This document shows, one piece after another, positions 7,364 through 14,562 of a stretch of 14,975 nucleotides of DNA. Position numbers and translations under genes: made by a program. The first letter of the stretch is position 1. Each line of letters begins with the position of its first letter. The notes under the pieces were generated by a model. The model searched no databases. It was not told the DNA's origin and worked only from the letters and a program-made list of their open reading frames with translations. The stretch is from Methylocystaceae bacterium (GTDB lineage Bacteria; Pseudomonadota; Alphaproteobacteria; Rhizobiales; Beijerinckiaceae): NCBI GenBank assembly GCA_003152255.1, contig PLZT01000251.1, positions 1-14,975 on the forward strand, in the 5' to 3' direction.

Positions 7364-8550
7364 CCCGCCGCCAGCCGCGCCCGCGCCCTCAGCTTCGCGG
7401 TCTCGCTCTTAAGCTGCCCACAGGCGGCCAGAATATCGCGTCCGCGCGGCGTGCGGACGGGGCTGGCGTAGCCGGCGTTGAACACAATGTCGGAAAAACG
7501 CTCGATCGTCTCCCAGTCCGAGCATTCGTAGGGCGCGCCGGGCCATGGGTTGAAGGGAATGAGATTGATCTTGGCGGGGACGCCCTTGAGCAACCGCACC
7601 AGCTCTCGCGCCTCGGCGGGAGAGTCGTTGACGCCCTTCAGCATCACATATTCGAAGGTGATGCGCCGCGCGTTGGAGGCGCCGGGGTAGCCGCGGCATG
7701 CTTGGAGCAACTCCTTGATCGGATATTTCTTGTTGAGCGGAACCAGCTCATCGCGAAGCTCGTCGCGCACCGCGTGCAGCGAAATCGCCAGCATCGGCCC
7801 GCATTCGGCGCCGAGCCGCTCGATTTGCGGTACGACGCCGGAGGTCGAGACGGTGATGCGGCGCTTCGAGACCGACAGCCCGTCGCCATCGGCCATCGCG
7901 TCGACGGCGGACATCACATTTTCGAGATTGTAGAGCGGCTCGCCCATGCCCATGAACACGATGTTCGAGACCGCGCGCACGCCTTCGCCTGATGGCACGA
8001 GGCCATCGGTCGGCCGCTCCAGGCCCGGAAAATCGCCGAGCCGGCGCCGCGCGACCATGATCTGGCCGATAATCTCTTGCGCGGTGAGGTTGCGCACCAG
8101 TTTTTGCGTGCCGGTATGGCAAAAGCTGCAATTGAGCGTGCAGCCGACCTGCGAGGAGACGCACAACGTGCCCCGGTCGCTCTCGGGGATATAGACGCAT
8201 TCGATCTCGGCGGGGTTTTCGTTTTGATGAGCGGGCGAAAGCCGCAGCAGCCATTTGCGCGTGCCGTCGCTCGAGACCTGCTCCTCGACGATTTCCGGCA
8301 AATCGAGCGAAAAAGCCACGTCCAGCCGTTCGCGCATGGCCTTGGAAATATTGAGCATGGAGCCGAAATCATCGGCGCCGCGAAAGTAAATCCAATGCCA
8401 AAGCTGCGCCACGCGCATCCTTGTCTCGCGGTCGGGCAACTCCAGCCGGCGCAAAGCGTCGGCGAGCTCGGCGCGGGTGAGCCCGGCGAGGGAGGGTCTG
8501 GCGGAGAAGGCGAGCGGCGCCGGGGCGGCGAGCGCGGTGGGATGGGGCAT
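7360..8550 (-). CDS. rlmN: Dual-specificity RNA methyltransferase RlmN (23S rRNA A2503 / tRNA A37)
   Basis: 396 aa from the chosen start, normal for alphaproteobacterial RlmN. The enzyme is a cytoplasmic radical-SAM methyltransferase that forms 2-methyladenosine at 23S rRNA A2503 and position 37 of some tRNAs. The CxxxCxxC cluster motif is at Cys137, Cys141 and Cys144. It is followed by the family motif [15 protein letters not shown] and by LIPFNPWPG near the C-terminus. The methyl-carrying cysteine in AACGQL is Cys377. The ATG at 8550 is chosen over the in-frame ATG at 8637 because GAGGT sits 4 bases before it, the -10 element at 8575-8580 lies between the two starts, and the extra 29 residues do not look like the family. 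Its stop overlaps the possible start of the DUF1254 gene. Confidence 0.95.
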   Translation of the reverse strand: MPHPTALAAPAPLAFSARPSLAGLTRAELADALRRLELPDRETRMRVAQLWHWIYFRGADDFGSMLNISKAMRERLDVAFSLDLPEIVEEQVSSDGTRKWLLRLSPAHQNENPAEIECVYIPESDRGTLCVSSQVGCTLNCSFCHTGTQKLVRNLTAQEIIGQIMVARRRLGDFPGLERPTDGLVPSGEGVRAVSNIVFMGMGEPLYNLENVMSAVDAMADGDGLSVSKRRITVSTSGVVPQIERLGAECGPMLAISLHAVRDELRDELVPLNKKYPIKELLQACRGYPGASNARRITFEYVMLKGVNDSPAEARELVRLLKGVPAKINLIPFNPWPGAPYECSDWETIERFSDIVFNAGYASPVRTPRGRDILAACGQLKSETAKLRARARLAAG

Positions 8551-8571
8551 TTGGACCTCGAGGTTATGGGA

Positions 8572-8587
8572 GGCAGTATAGCATGGG
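8572..8587 (+). repeat. 16-bp repeat, copy 1 (second copy at 9428-9443)
   Basis: GGCAGTATAGCATGGG here and GGCAGTATAGCGTGGG at 9428-9443 differ at one base. Copy 1 covers the -10 region of the rlmN promoter; read on the - strand both copies contain GCTATACTGCC. Copy 2 has no obvious -35 box and no convincing gene downstream, so it may be a stray promoter fragment or chance. Confidence 0.4.
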
Positions 8588-8604
8588 GCGGCGCCTTTTG
8601 GCAT
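8575..8604 (-). promoter_or_regulatory. Candidate rlmN promoter
   Basis: On the - strand, TATACT (8575-8580) is a good -10 box. ATGCCA (8599-8604) is a 4-of-6 match to a -35 box with an 18-base spacer. The implied leader is short, about 18 bases, and contains the GAGGT ribosome site. The -10 match is convincing, the -35 weaker. Confidence 0.5.
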
Positions 8605-8774
8605 CGCCACGCGCGCGCGACGGCGCGGCCATGGCAAAGCAATAGCTGAAGAGTCAATTGATTGCTAACCATGTGATTGTGTTGATGTTTATTCCGTTCA
8701 TTTTAAGTAGTAACCTTCGTGAAGAATATAGCCGGGCCACGCGTAAATAATTCTTAACAAAATGCCGCCAACCC

Positions 8775-9224
8775 ATGGAGAGTCTCGTGCAACAGACGGC
8801 GCTCGAACAACACCATGCCGATTCAGACTGGGAATCGTGTCTCTCGACGCTAAACGACAGGCCTTACAGCCTGCCGGCCATGCCGAAACTAAGCATTATC
8901 ATAAATATAAACGCAGCCATATTGGTTGCAATCCTAACGGTGGTGTTCACGGTCATGAACCACCATAAATTGATTGAAACCATCATAACGTTTTCAAACC
9001 TCATGTTATGCTTTACATTTGGAGCAATTGTGTCCATTTTGTCGTGTCTATTTGACTATAAAGCGAGAGCGATCTACAGCTCGGGCGCGTCGAAAAAGCT
9101 TCTTCTCGTGGATGTCGCTGAAATATACGATGTATGCGCTTTTATGATTTTCGCCGCATCCTTGATGATATTTGTTTGGGGTTCTTATTTAACGTTTTAT
9201 CTTGTTCGCGGCGCTTTCTTTTGA
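8775..9224 (+). CDS. Small low-GC three-helix membrane protein, unrecognised
   Basis: 149 aa. I do not recognise the family. It has a hydrophilic N-terminus of about 38 residues, then three hydrophobic stretches that look like membrane helices (about 39-61, 71-92 and 119-144) and almost no C-terminal tail. A short basic loop with KARA and SKK follows the second helix, consistent with cytoplasmic placement there. The gene is strikingly AT-rich compared with its surroundings: 43 G+C in the 120 bases 8941-9060 by hand count. The bases before it (8650-8774) are also AT-rich. No strong ribosome site precedes the ATG at 8775; an in-frame ATG at 8880 would give a 114-residue protein starting just before the first helix. 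A long hairpin follows the stop by 12 bases. Composition suggests acquired DNA. The ORF is probably real, the function is unknown. Confidence 0.55.
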   Translation: MESLVQQTALEQHHADSDWESCLSTLNDRPYSLPAMPKLSIIININAAILVAILTVVFTVMNHHKLIETIITFSNLMLCFTFGAIVSILSCLFDYKARAIYSSGASKKLLLVDVAEIYDVCAFMIFAASLMIFVWGSYLTFYLVRGAFF

Positions 9225-9236
9225 GCTTGTATCCGC

Positions 9237-9281
9237 CCTCGATGAATTACGAGTCGCGCGGCGGCTCGCAATTCATTGAGG
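9237..9281 (+). repeat. Long imperfect palindrome 3' of the small membrane protein
   Basis: Bases 9237-9253 pair with 9265-9281 to make a 17-bp stem with one G-T wobble and one A/C mismatch around an 11-base GC-rich loop (9254-9264). It starts 12 bases after the stop at 9224. There is no T-run on the + strand, so it may be a terminator needing Rho, an mRNA-stabilising hairpin or a REP-like palindromic element. Confidence 0.55.
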
Positions 9282-9306
9282 ATGAAGCGGGTGCTCAAAA
9301 GACCCA

Positions 9307-9334
9307 GTATCCGGGGATCTGTAATGCCGGATAC
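9307..9334 (+). repeat. Second palindrome, GTATCCGG / CCGGATAC
   Basis: GTATCCGG (9307-9314) and CCGGATAC (9327-9334) form a perfect 8-bp stem with a 12-base loop. CC/GG pairing at 9303-9304 and 9337-9338 can extend it past a 2x2 internal loop. With the larger palindrome just upstream it makes a pair of hairpins 25 bases apart, an arrangement like REP/BIME units. Confidence 0.45.
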
Positions 9335-9887
9335 CAGGCCGTCCGCGATCACGAATGTCGCCCGCTCCAGCGGTTCCAACCGGCGCGAACCCTCCGCGAA
9401 CTCCGGCGAGCCAGCAAAGTCGCGGGCGGCAGTATAGCGTGGGAAGCGACGGCCTGCAGGGGTGCGATTGCGCAAGTCGGATCGATTTGAATTGCCTCTT
9501 CTGGATTCAGCAAGAATTATGGTGTGTCCGCTGGCTGAATGAGTTCCTCTCGCAAAGAGGCGTGGAGCTCGACTGGCGCATCTATTCCTATAACGGGCGC
9601 AATACCGTCCGGATTAAGCTTCGACAAAAAATATTTTAGCCTGCCTCGCGGCCAAGATCGGCCATAATTACAATTCCTTAATGAGGCTATCCCTCGGGTG
9701 AAAGGTTTGCAAAAGCCCTCGAGCATGGCCGTGTCGCTTGGATCGGTAGTTTCGAGGTAGAAAAGCGACGGTTTACGAATCTTCGAGGCGGACAGCGCGC
9801 TCGTTACGACGTGTGTCCCGGGTGGTCCGGCTCGGAAACTCAATCCGGAGTCTTAGTGTGAGCGTATATAGTGAGCAGCGAAGGCTA

Positions 9888-11015
9888 ATGGCCGAGTTCG
9901 AGAATCGTGAAAAGCGCCCTCGCGCCGCGCCGAGCGGCGCCCAAGACGAAAATAGCGCTCTGGCGGAACTTTCCCGCTTCGTTGACGCGCAAAAGAACCG
10001 AGGCGAACAGGGTCGCGAACGACGAGGGCGGCCTTCGGCGGAGATTCGACATGAACGTTCGAATCCAGCCGAACGCGCCGGTTCCCAAGCGCGCAAGCGC
10101 TACGTCGACGATGATTCCGCCCCGATCGACGCCGCGTCGGCGCGGGCAAGAGGTTTTCGAAACAAAAATGCTTGGTCCGAGCCCCAAGAGGAAGCATTGG
10201 ACCGCCGCCCTGTTTACATCGATTACGGAGCCGCCACGCGGCGCCGTTTGCTCTATTTTACGGCGTTGATTATCGTCATTGGCTTTGTCGGACTAGCGGC
10301 AAGCTCGGTTTCTTGGCGAAAGCTTTCAAACCCGACCGAGACCACTTTGATCGGGCGAGGAGCCGAACCGCAACCGGACGAAATGGCGGACGCCGACCGT
10401 CCCGCTCAAAACGCTTCTATTGTCGGCGCACAGCCTGCTGACGTCTCGTCCGACGATCGCGGCCCCTCGTCCGCGCCGGTCGACATCCCGACGTCCGCCG
10501 CGTCGATCCCATCGCCAGAAACAACGCCGGGCACGCCGCCGGCGCAGGAGCCGGCCGGCGCCAAACATGATGATCCCGGCTATGTCTTGGCGCCGATCGA
10601 GGAAGTCGCGACGAAGCCAAAACTATTGTTCGACCAGGCGCCGCCGCTAAATCTGGACTCGAGTTCAGAGCCTTCGAGAGTCAGCAAGGTCGAAAAGGCC
10701 GGCGATGTCGAGAACGCCAGCGATGTCGAGAACGTTAGTAGGGTCGAGAAAGAGGCCAAGTCCAGGGTCGATGAATCAACCAGCAACTGTCTTGTCAAAG
10801 TGGATAAACGTGTTCTTATCAACCGATCGTGCCAGGTTTCTTGGATGAAACAACAGCGAGTAACTTTTGCGCTCGCCGAGAAACCCTTGACGATCTCCCA
10901 CGACCACGGGAGAACATGGCTAGCGACTTTGGGAAGCCAGGAATTGGGCAAAGTTTACAAAACTGGATCATGTTGGGGAAGCAAACGAGTCTACATATGC
11001 GAACACCATAAATAG
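9888..11015 (+). CDS. Single-pass membrane protein with disordered linker and Cys-rich Asp-box C-terminal domain
   Basis: 375 aa from the ATG at 9888; unrecognised as a whole. The N-terminus, MAEFENREKRPRAA then LAELSRFVDAQ, recalls the cytoplasmic N-terminal segment of alphaproteobacterial SPOR-type envelope proteins. It is followed by a charged stretch and one transmembrane helix (about residues 121-139, LLYFTALIIVIGFVGLAAS). Then comes a Pro/Ser/Ala-rich disordered region, a hexapeptide tandem repeat (10680-10751) and a compact C-terminal domain of about 75 residues. That domain has four cysteines (301, 315, 362, 371) and one Asp-box, SHDHGRTW (337-344), of the SxDxGxTW type. The layout suggests N-in topology with a periplasmic, possibly disulfide-bonded domain. 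The longer start at 9813 is possible, but its extra 25 codons contain a TATATAGT and look non-coding. No catalytic function can be assigned. Confidence 0.7.
   Translation: MAEFENREKRPRAAPSGAQDENSALAELSRFVDAQKNRGEQGRERRGRPSAEIRHERSNPAERAGSQARKRYVDDDSAPIDAASARARGFRNKNAWSEPQEEALDRRPVYIDYGAATRRRLLYFTALIIVIGFVGLAASSVSWRKLSNPTETTLIGRGAEPQPDEMADADRPAQNASIVGAQPADVSSDDRGPSSAPVDIPTSAASIPSPETTPGTPPAQEPAGAKHDDPGYVLAPIEEVATKPKLLFDQAPPLNLDSSSEPSRVSKVEKAGDVENASDVENVSRVEKEAKSRVDESTSNCLVKVDKRVLINRSCQVSWMKQQRVTFALAEKPLTISHDHGRTWLATLGSQELGKVYKTGSCWGSKRVYICEHHK
10680..10751 (+). repeat. Four in-frame 18-bp repeats (hexapeptide VEN/VEK repeat)
   Basis: Four 18-base units run in tandem in the coding frame and encode VSKVEK, AGDVEN, ASDVEN and VSRVEK. 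Units 2 and 3 are nearly identical at DNA level (17 of 18 bases). They lie in the linker just before the Cys-rich domain. Such arrays can change unit number by replication slippage, altering linker length without breaking the frame. Confidence 0.75.
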
Positions 11016-11192
11016 GAGAACGCCGGCCTCAATGCGGAGTTTCGGTATGACGCGAAACGGAACGCCTATTTCGGGCGCGGGATGGCAATGCGAACCCGCT
11101 CACGCCGAATCTTTCTCTCGCGCCGAACGTCTTTCTTTGAACATGACGGGCTTTAACTCTAGATTTCAAGCTCCTCTATCCGAGTTTCCCAC

Positions 11193-12494
11193 ATGCGCGC
11201 GGCGCTGCCCAAGATTCTGATCGCCACTTTCGGATCGCTCGGCGATCTTTATCCCTTCGTCGCGCTGGGGCAGGCGCTGCAACGGGAGGGCTTCGCGGTC
11301 GTCGTCGCGACCTCCGAAGTCTATCGCGACTTGATTATCGAGGAAGGCCTGTGCTTCGCCGCCATTCGTCCCGATGTGGAGGAGGCGACAGAGCGCCTTG
11401 GGATGGATCTCGGGGAGATCGCGCGGCGCATGAGCGCGGACGACGGCTTTTTGTTCCAGCGGCTGATTTTTCCGTTCCTTCACGAGGCTTTTGAGCAGCT
11501 TTGCGCGGCGAGCGAGGGCGCCGTGGCGGTGGTCGCGCATTCCATCGCCTTCGCCGCCCATGCGGTCGCGGAAAAGCGCGGACTGCCGCTGTTCGTCGTC
11601 ACGCTTTCGCCGTTGATGCTTTACTCGGCCTATGATCCGCCGCTGGGCACGCGCGCGCCCTTCGTCGCCGCGCCGCGCCGGACGCTCGCGCTGGCCTACA
11701 ACCGCGCGCTGCTTCGCGCCTTCGCGTGGGGCGCCGCGCTTTGGGCGGCGCCTTTGAGAAAATTTCGGCGCGAGGTCGGCCTGCCGCGCCGCGGCGGGTT
11801 CGACCTGTTCGCCGGCGCGGCTCCCGGAGTCAAAACCATCGCGCTGCACTCGAAGCTGCTGGCGCCGCCACGGCCCGATCACTCGCCCGATATTCTGATC
11901 GCCGGCCAGATTTTTTACGACCGCGGGCCCCCGCCCGAAGTAGAAGATGCGCGCGCGCTGGATGAGTTTCTGGCTTCGGGACCGCCGCCGGTCGTGTTCT
12001 CGCTCGGCAGTTTCGTCGCGCAAGGCGGCGGCGATTATTATCGCGCTTGCATGGCGGCGGCGAGCAGCGTCGGTTTGCGCGCGGTCGTGCTCGCCCGTGG
12101 CGATGACGTGGCGCGCCTGCGCGAAGGCGCGCCCGCTGGCGCTTTTGTCGCGGCCTATGTGCCTCACGCCGAACTGTTTCCGCGCGCCTGTCTCGTCGTC
12201 CATCACGGCGGCGTCGGCACCAGCGCGCAGGCGCTGCGGGCCGGCAAGCCGCAACTCGTGACGCCGTTTCTAGCCGATCAGCCCGATAACGCGGCGCGTC
12301 TCGTTCGTCTTGGACTCGCGAGAGCGTTCGACGGGCGGACGATCTCGGCGGAAAAGCTCGCGCGGGAGCTGCGGATTTTGCTGAAGACGCCGGATTACGC
12401 CCATCGGGCGCGGGAATCCGCCGGCGTGATCGCCAGCGAGGACGGCGCGGCGGTCGCGGCCAGCAAAATCGCTAAAATGCTTGAACGTTCCTGA
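11193..12494 (+). CDS. GT1-family glycosyltransferase (UGT-like)
   Basis: 433 aa, GT-B fold. The N-terminal domain opens with KILIATFGSLGDLYPFVALG (about 7-26), the glycine-rich acceptor-side motif of the UDP-glycosyltransferase-like GT1 family that includes sterol, rhamnolipid and macrolide glycosyltransferases. The C-terminal donor domain has VVFSLGSF (about 267-274), the HHGGVGT motif (337-343) and a following DQPDNAARL segment, the places where GT1 enzymes hold the nucleotide sugar. No signal peptide is seen, so it should act in the cytoplasm or at the inner face of the membrane. Substrate is unknown; lipids, sterol-like compounds or secondary metabolites are plausible. The gene stands alone, with 177 bases before it (11016-11192, including a small GTTTCG/CGAAAC hairpin at 11039-11058) and 168 after it. 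Only a weak ribosome site precedes the ATG. Confidence 0.88.
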   Translation: MRAALPKILIATFGSLGDLYPFVALGQALQREGFAVVVATSEVYRDLIIEEGLCFAAIRPDVEEATERLGMDLGEIARRMSADDGFLFQRLIFPFLHEAFEQLCAASEGAVAVVAHSIAFAAHAVAEKRGLPLFVVTLSPLMLYSAYDPPLGTRAPFVAAPRRTLALAYNRALLRAFAWGAALWAAPLRKFRREVGLPRRGGFDLFAGAAPGVKTIALHSKLLAPPRPDHSPDILIAGQIFYDRGPPPEVEDARALDEFLASGPPPVVFSLGSFVAQGGGDYYRACMAAASSVGLRAVVLARGDDVARLREGAPAGAFVAAYVPHAELFPRACLVVHHGGVGTSAQALRAGKPQLVTPFLADQPDNAARLVRLGLARAFDGRTISAEKLARELRILLKTPDYAHRARESAGVIASEDGAAVAASKIAKMLERS

Positions 12495-12588
12495 TCGACC
12501 GCGCGCCGCATGATAAGCGGCCCTTATCGCCGCATTCGCCAAAACGAATAGACCTCCTATTTCCTGTCCCTAAGAACATCTTTCGCGA

Positions 12589-12629
12589 GCGCCGGAGAGT
12601 CGCCACGCAAGGCGAGCGTCTTCCGGCGC
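12589..12629 (+). promoter_or_regulatory. Structured leader hairpin upstream of formate dehydrogenase
   Basis: GCGCCGGA (12589-12596) pairs with TCCGGCGC (12622-12629), and inside it TCGCC (12600-12604) pairs with GGCGA (12611-12615) around a 6-base loop. The structure ends 33 bases before the formate dehydrogenase start and does not mask its ribosome site (AAGGAAACGGA). A smaller hairpin GATAAG/CTTATC is at 12512-12528, just after the glycosyltransferase gene. Either could be a terminator for that gene or a 5'-leader element. No T-run is present. Confidence 0.4.
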
Positions 12630-12662
12630 CAGCAAACTGATGCAAAGGGAAAGGAAACGGAA

Positions 12663-13865
12663 ATGGCGAAAATTATTTGCGTGCTTTACGACGATCCGGT
12701 TGACGGCTATCCGAAAACCTACGCCCGCGACGAGGTTGCGCAGCCCAAAATTTACGCGCACGGACAGACTCTTCCCACGCCCAAGGCGATTGATTTCAAG
12801 CCCGGCACGCTGCTCGGCAGCGTCTCCGGCGAATTGGGGCTGCGCAAGTATTTGGAGTCGAACGGCCACACCTTGGTGGTGACGTCCAGCAAGGACGGAG
12901 CCGACAGCGTGCTCGACCGCGAGCTTCACGACGCCGATATCGTGATATCGCAGCCGTTCTGGCCGGCCTATATGACGAAAGAGCGGATCGCCAAGGCGCC
13001 GAAGCTCAAGCTCATCGTGACGGCGGGCATTGGCTCGGATCATATGGACTTGCAGGCGGCGATCGACCGAAAGATCACGGTCGCCGAAGTCACCTTCTGC
13101 AACAGCATCAGCGTCGCCGAGCATGTGGTGATGATGATCCTCGGTCTCGTCCGCAATTACATCCCATCCTATCAATGGGTTGTGAAGGGCGGCTGGAACA
13201 TCGCCGATTGTGTCGCCCGCTCCTACGATCTGGAAGCCATGCAGGTCGGCACGGTCGCCGCCGGCCGCATTGGTCTCGCGGTGTTGCGCCGTCTGAAACC
13301 CTTCGATGTCGGCCTACATTATTTCGACCGCCACCGGCTGCCGGAATCGGTCGAAAAAGAGCTGAATCTGACCTTCCATCCGAACGTGGAGAGCCTGGTC
13401 AAGGCGGTCGACGTCGTGACCATCAATTGCCCGTTGCATCCTGAAACCGAACATCTGGTCAACGATACGCTGCTCGGCAAAATGAAGCGCGGCTCCTATA
13501 TCGTGAACACCGCGCGCGGCAAGATCTGCGACCGCGACGCCATCGTGCGCGCGCTGGAAAGCGGCCAGCTCGCGGGTTACGCCGGCGACGTCTGGTTCCC
13601 GCAGCCGGCGCCAGCCGATCATCCCTGGAGAACCATGCCGCATCACGGCATGACCCCGCACATCTCTGGCACCAGCCTGACCGCGCAGACGCGCTACGCC
13701 GCCGGCACGCGCGAAATTCTCGAGTGCTGGTTCGAAAACCGCCCGATCCGCGACGAATATCTCGTCGTGGATGGCGGCAAGCTCGCCGGCGTCGGCGCGC
13801 ATTCCTATAGCGAAGGCGATGCGACTGGCGGATCGGAAGAGGCCGCGCGCTTCAAAAAGAAGTAA
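12663..13865 (+). CDS. fdh: NAD-dependent formate dehydrogenase
   Basis: 400 aa, the full length of the metal-free D-2-hydroxyacid-dehydrogenase type (EC 1.17.1.9), which oxidises formate to CO2 with reduction of NAD. The sequence follows the Pseudomonas sp. 101 enzyme, shifted by one residue. Formate-binding residues are in AGIGSDH (121-127) and at Asn147. The coenzyme motif GTVAAGRIG is at 196-204 and Asp222, which sets NAD over NADP preference, follows it. Catalytic Arg285 (NTARGK), Asp309, Gln314 and the His333 of TPHISG are all present. The C-terminus HSYSEGDATGGSEEAARF is also typical. The ATG at 12663 has a good purine-rich ribosome site. In methylotrophs this cytosolic enzyme completes C1 oxidation and supplies NADH; it can also remove formate from other routes. 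Downstream are cynS and a LysR gene on the same strand. Confidence 0.97.
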   Translation: MAKIICVLYDDPVDGYPKTYARDEVAQPKIYAHGQTLPTPKAIDFKPGTLLGSVSGELGLRKYLESNGHTLVVTSSKDGADSVLDRELHDADIVISQPFWPAYMTKERIAKAPKLKLIVTAGIGSDHMDLQAAIDRKITVAEVTFCNSISVAEHVVMMILGLVRNYIPSYQWVVKGGWNIADCVARSYDLEAMQVGTVAAGRIGLAVLRRLKPFDVGLHYFDRHRLPESVEKELNLTFHPNVESLVKAVDVVTINCPLHPETEHLVNDTLLGKMKRGSYIVNTARGKICDRDAIVRALESGQLAGYAGDVWFPQPAPADHPWRTMPHHGMTPHISGTSLTAQTRYAAGTREILECWFENRPIRDEYLVVDGGKLAGVGAHSYSEGDATGGSEEAARFKKK

Positions 13866-13893
13866 TCGCTGGTCGAAGAGCGCGGCTGTCCCG

Positions 13894-13939
13894 AGCCGGC
13901 GCCGTCAATCGGCACCGGCTTCGGCGTATCGGCGCCGAA
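13894..13939 (+). other. Two adjacent hairpins between fdh and cynS
   Basis: Hairpin 1: AGCCGGCGCCG (13894-13904) pairs with CGGCACCGGCT (13910-13920), 10 of 11 positions, around a 5-base loop. Hairpin 2: TTCGGCG (13920-13926) pairs with CGCCGAA (13933-13939), loop of 6. They share base 13920, so they may be alternatives or slightly shortened neighbours. No T-run follows, so they look more like an intercistronic mRNA-stability or partial-termination element than a full terminator. Confidence 0.5.
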
Positions 13940-13991
13940 CAGACAGCGCCGCCATCCGGAAGATTTCCGCCATTTTGCATGGGAGCGAGAG

Positions 13992-14474
13992 ATGACGCGA
14001 GAACAGCTGACCGAGAAGATTCTCGACATCAAACGAGAGAGGGGTTGGTCCTGGGCGCATATCGCGCGGGAAATCGGCGGCATGTCCGAAATTCTGATCG
14101 TCGGCGCCTTGCTGGGGCAGGGCAAGCTCGTCAAGCCGCTGGCGCGAAAGGCGACCGGATTGTTCGGCCTCGCGGAGAACGAGGAGCGAATGTTGAATGA
14201 AACTCCGTATCGCGGAACGCCCATGCCGCCGACGGACCCGCTGATTTACCGATTTTACGAACTGGTGATGGTGAATGGCCCGGCCTTGAAGGCCATCATC
14301 GAAGAAGAGTTTGGCGACGGCATCATGTCGGCGATTGATTTCGACATGAGCTTGGAACGGCTCGCGAATCCGAAGGGGGACCGGGTCAAAATCATTATGT
14401 CGGGAAAGTTTTTGCCCTATAAATACTATGGCGCGGCGGACGGAACCCCGGAATCCGGATTGAAGGAGGATTGA
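13992..14474 (+). CDS. cynS: Cyanate hydratase (cyanase)
   Basis: 160 aa. Cyanase (EC 4.2.1.104) converts cyanate and bicarbonate to ammonia and two CO2 (via carbamate) and forms a cytosolic decamer. The N-terminal helical, HTH-like domain (about 1-70) is followed by the catalytic domain. The active-site triad known from the E. coli enzyme (Arg96, Glu99, Ser122) is matched by Arg87 and Glu90 in YRFYELVMV and Ser113 in GDGIMSAIDF. Relative to E. coli CynS the N-terminus is shorter and the C-terminus runs past the usual KFLPYK end with about 15 polar residues (YGAADGTPESGLKED). GGGAGCGAG lies just before the ATG. No cynT-type carbonic anhydrase or cyanate transporter is in the window; CO2 from the neighbouring formate dehydrogenase could help supply bicarbonate (inference). 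Confidence 0.96.
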   Translation: MTREQLTEKILDIKRERGWSWAHIAREIGGMSEILIVGALLGQGKLVKPLARKATGLFGLAENEERMLNETPYRGTPMPPTDPLIYRFYELVMVNGPALKAIIEEEFGDGIMSAIDFDMSLERLANPKGDRVKIIMSGKFLPYKYYGAADGTPESGLKED

Positions 14475-14562
14475 TCGGCTCGATCGACGCCCTTGCGCGA
14501 GAAGCTCCGCTATAGGACCATCGCCGGGGACGGGGCGATAGACGCAATCCGCGGGATCCGGA

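Larger units (their letters stand above)
9225..9887. other. 663-base stretch without a convincing gene
   Basis: Apart from the two palindromes and copy 2 of the 16-bp repeat (9428-9443), I see no supported gene. Short open frames exist on both strands (for example 9355-9639 on +, 9197-9475 and 9517-9843 on -), but they lack ribosome sites and recognisable motifs and have mixed composition. The 3' half of the first (about 9485-9639) and the middle of the last (about 9640-9790) have somewhat protein-like residue mixes, so the region may hold remnants of decayed genes. The promoter of the gene starting at 9888 should be near its right end; TATAGT at 9866-9871 is a possible -10 box without a clear -35. 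Confidence 0.4.

Noticed and set aside
6179..7471. 430-codon open frame on the + strand opposite the DUF1254 gene
   Set aside because: It is antisense to a family-matching gene with a signal peptide; its residue mix is Arg-rich and motif-free.
8551..8637. N-terminal extension of rlmN to the ATG at 8637
   Set aside because: The -10 box and the GAGGT ribosome site lie inside it, and the extra residues are unlike RlmN N-termini.
9197..9475. 92-codon - strand frame in the gene-poor stretch
   Set aside because: It reads through both palindromes and the 16-bp repeat, has no ribosome site and overlaps the 3' end of the small membrane protein gene.
9355..9639. 94-codon + strand frame
   Set aside because: Its first half is low-complexity Pro/Ser/Arg sequence. 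The second half looks slightly more protein-like but matches nothing I know and has no start signal.
9517..9843. 108-codon - strand frame
   Set aside because: Part of it has a plausible residue mix, but there is no ribosome site or family motif. It could be a decayed remnant, which is not enough to call a gene.
11166..12254. 362-codon open frame on the - strand opposite the glycosyltransferase
   Set aside because: It is a shadow of a clear GT1 gene and shows no domain features.
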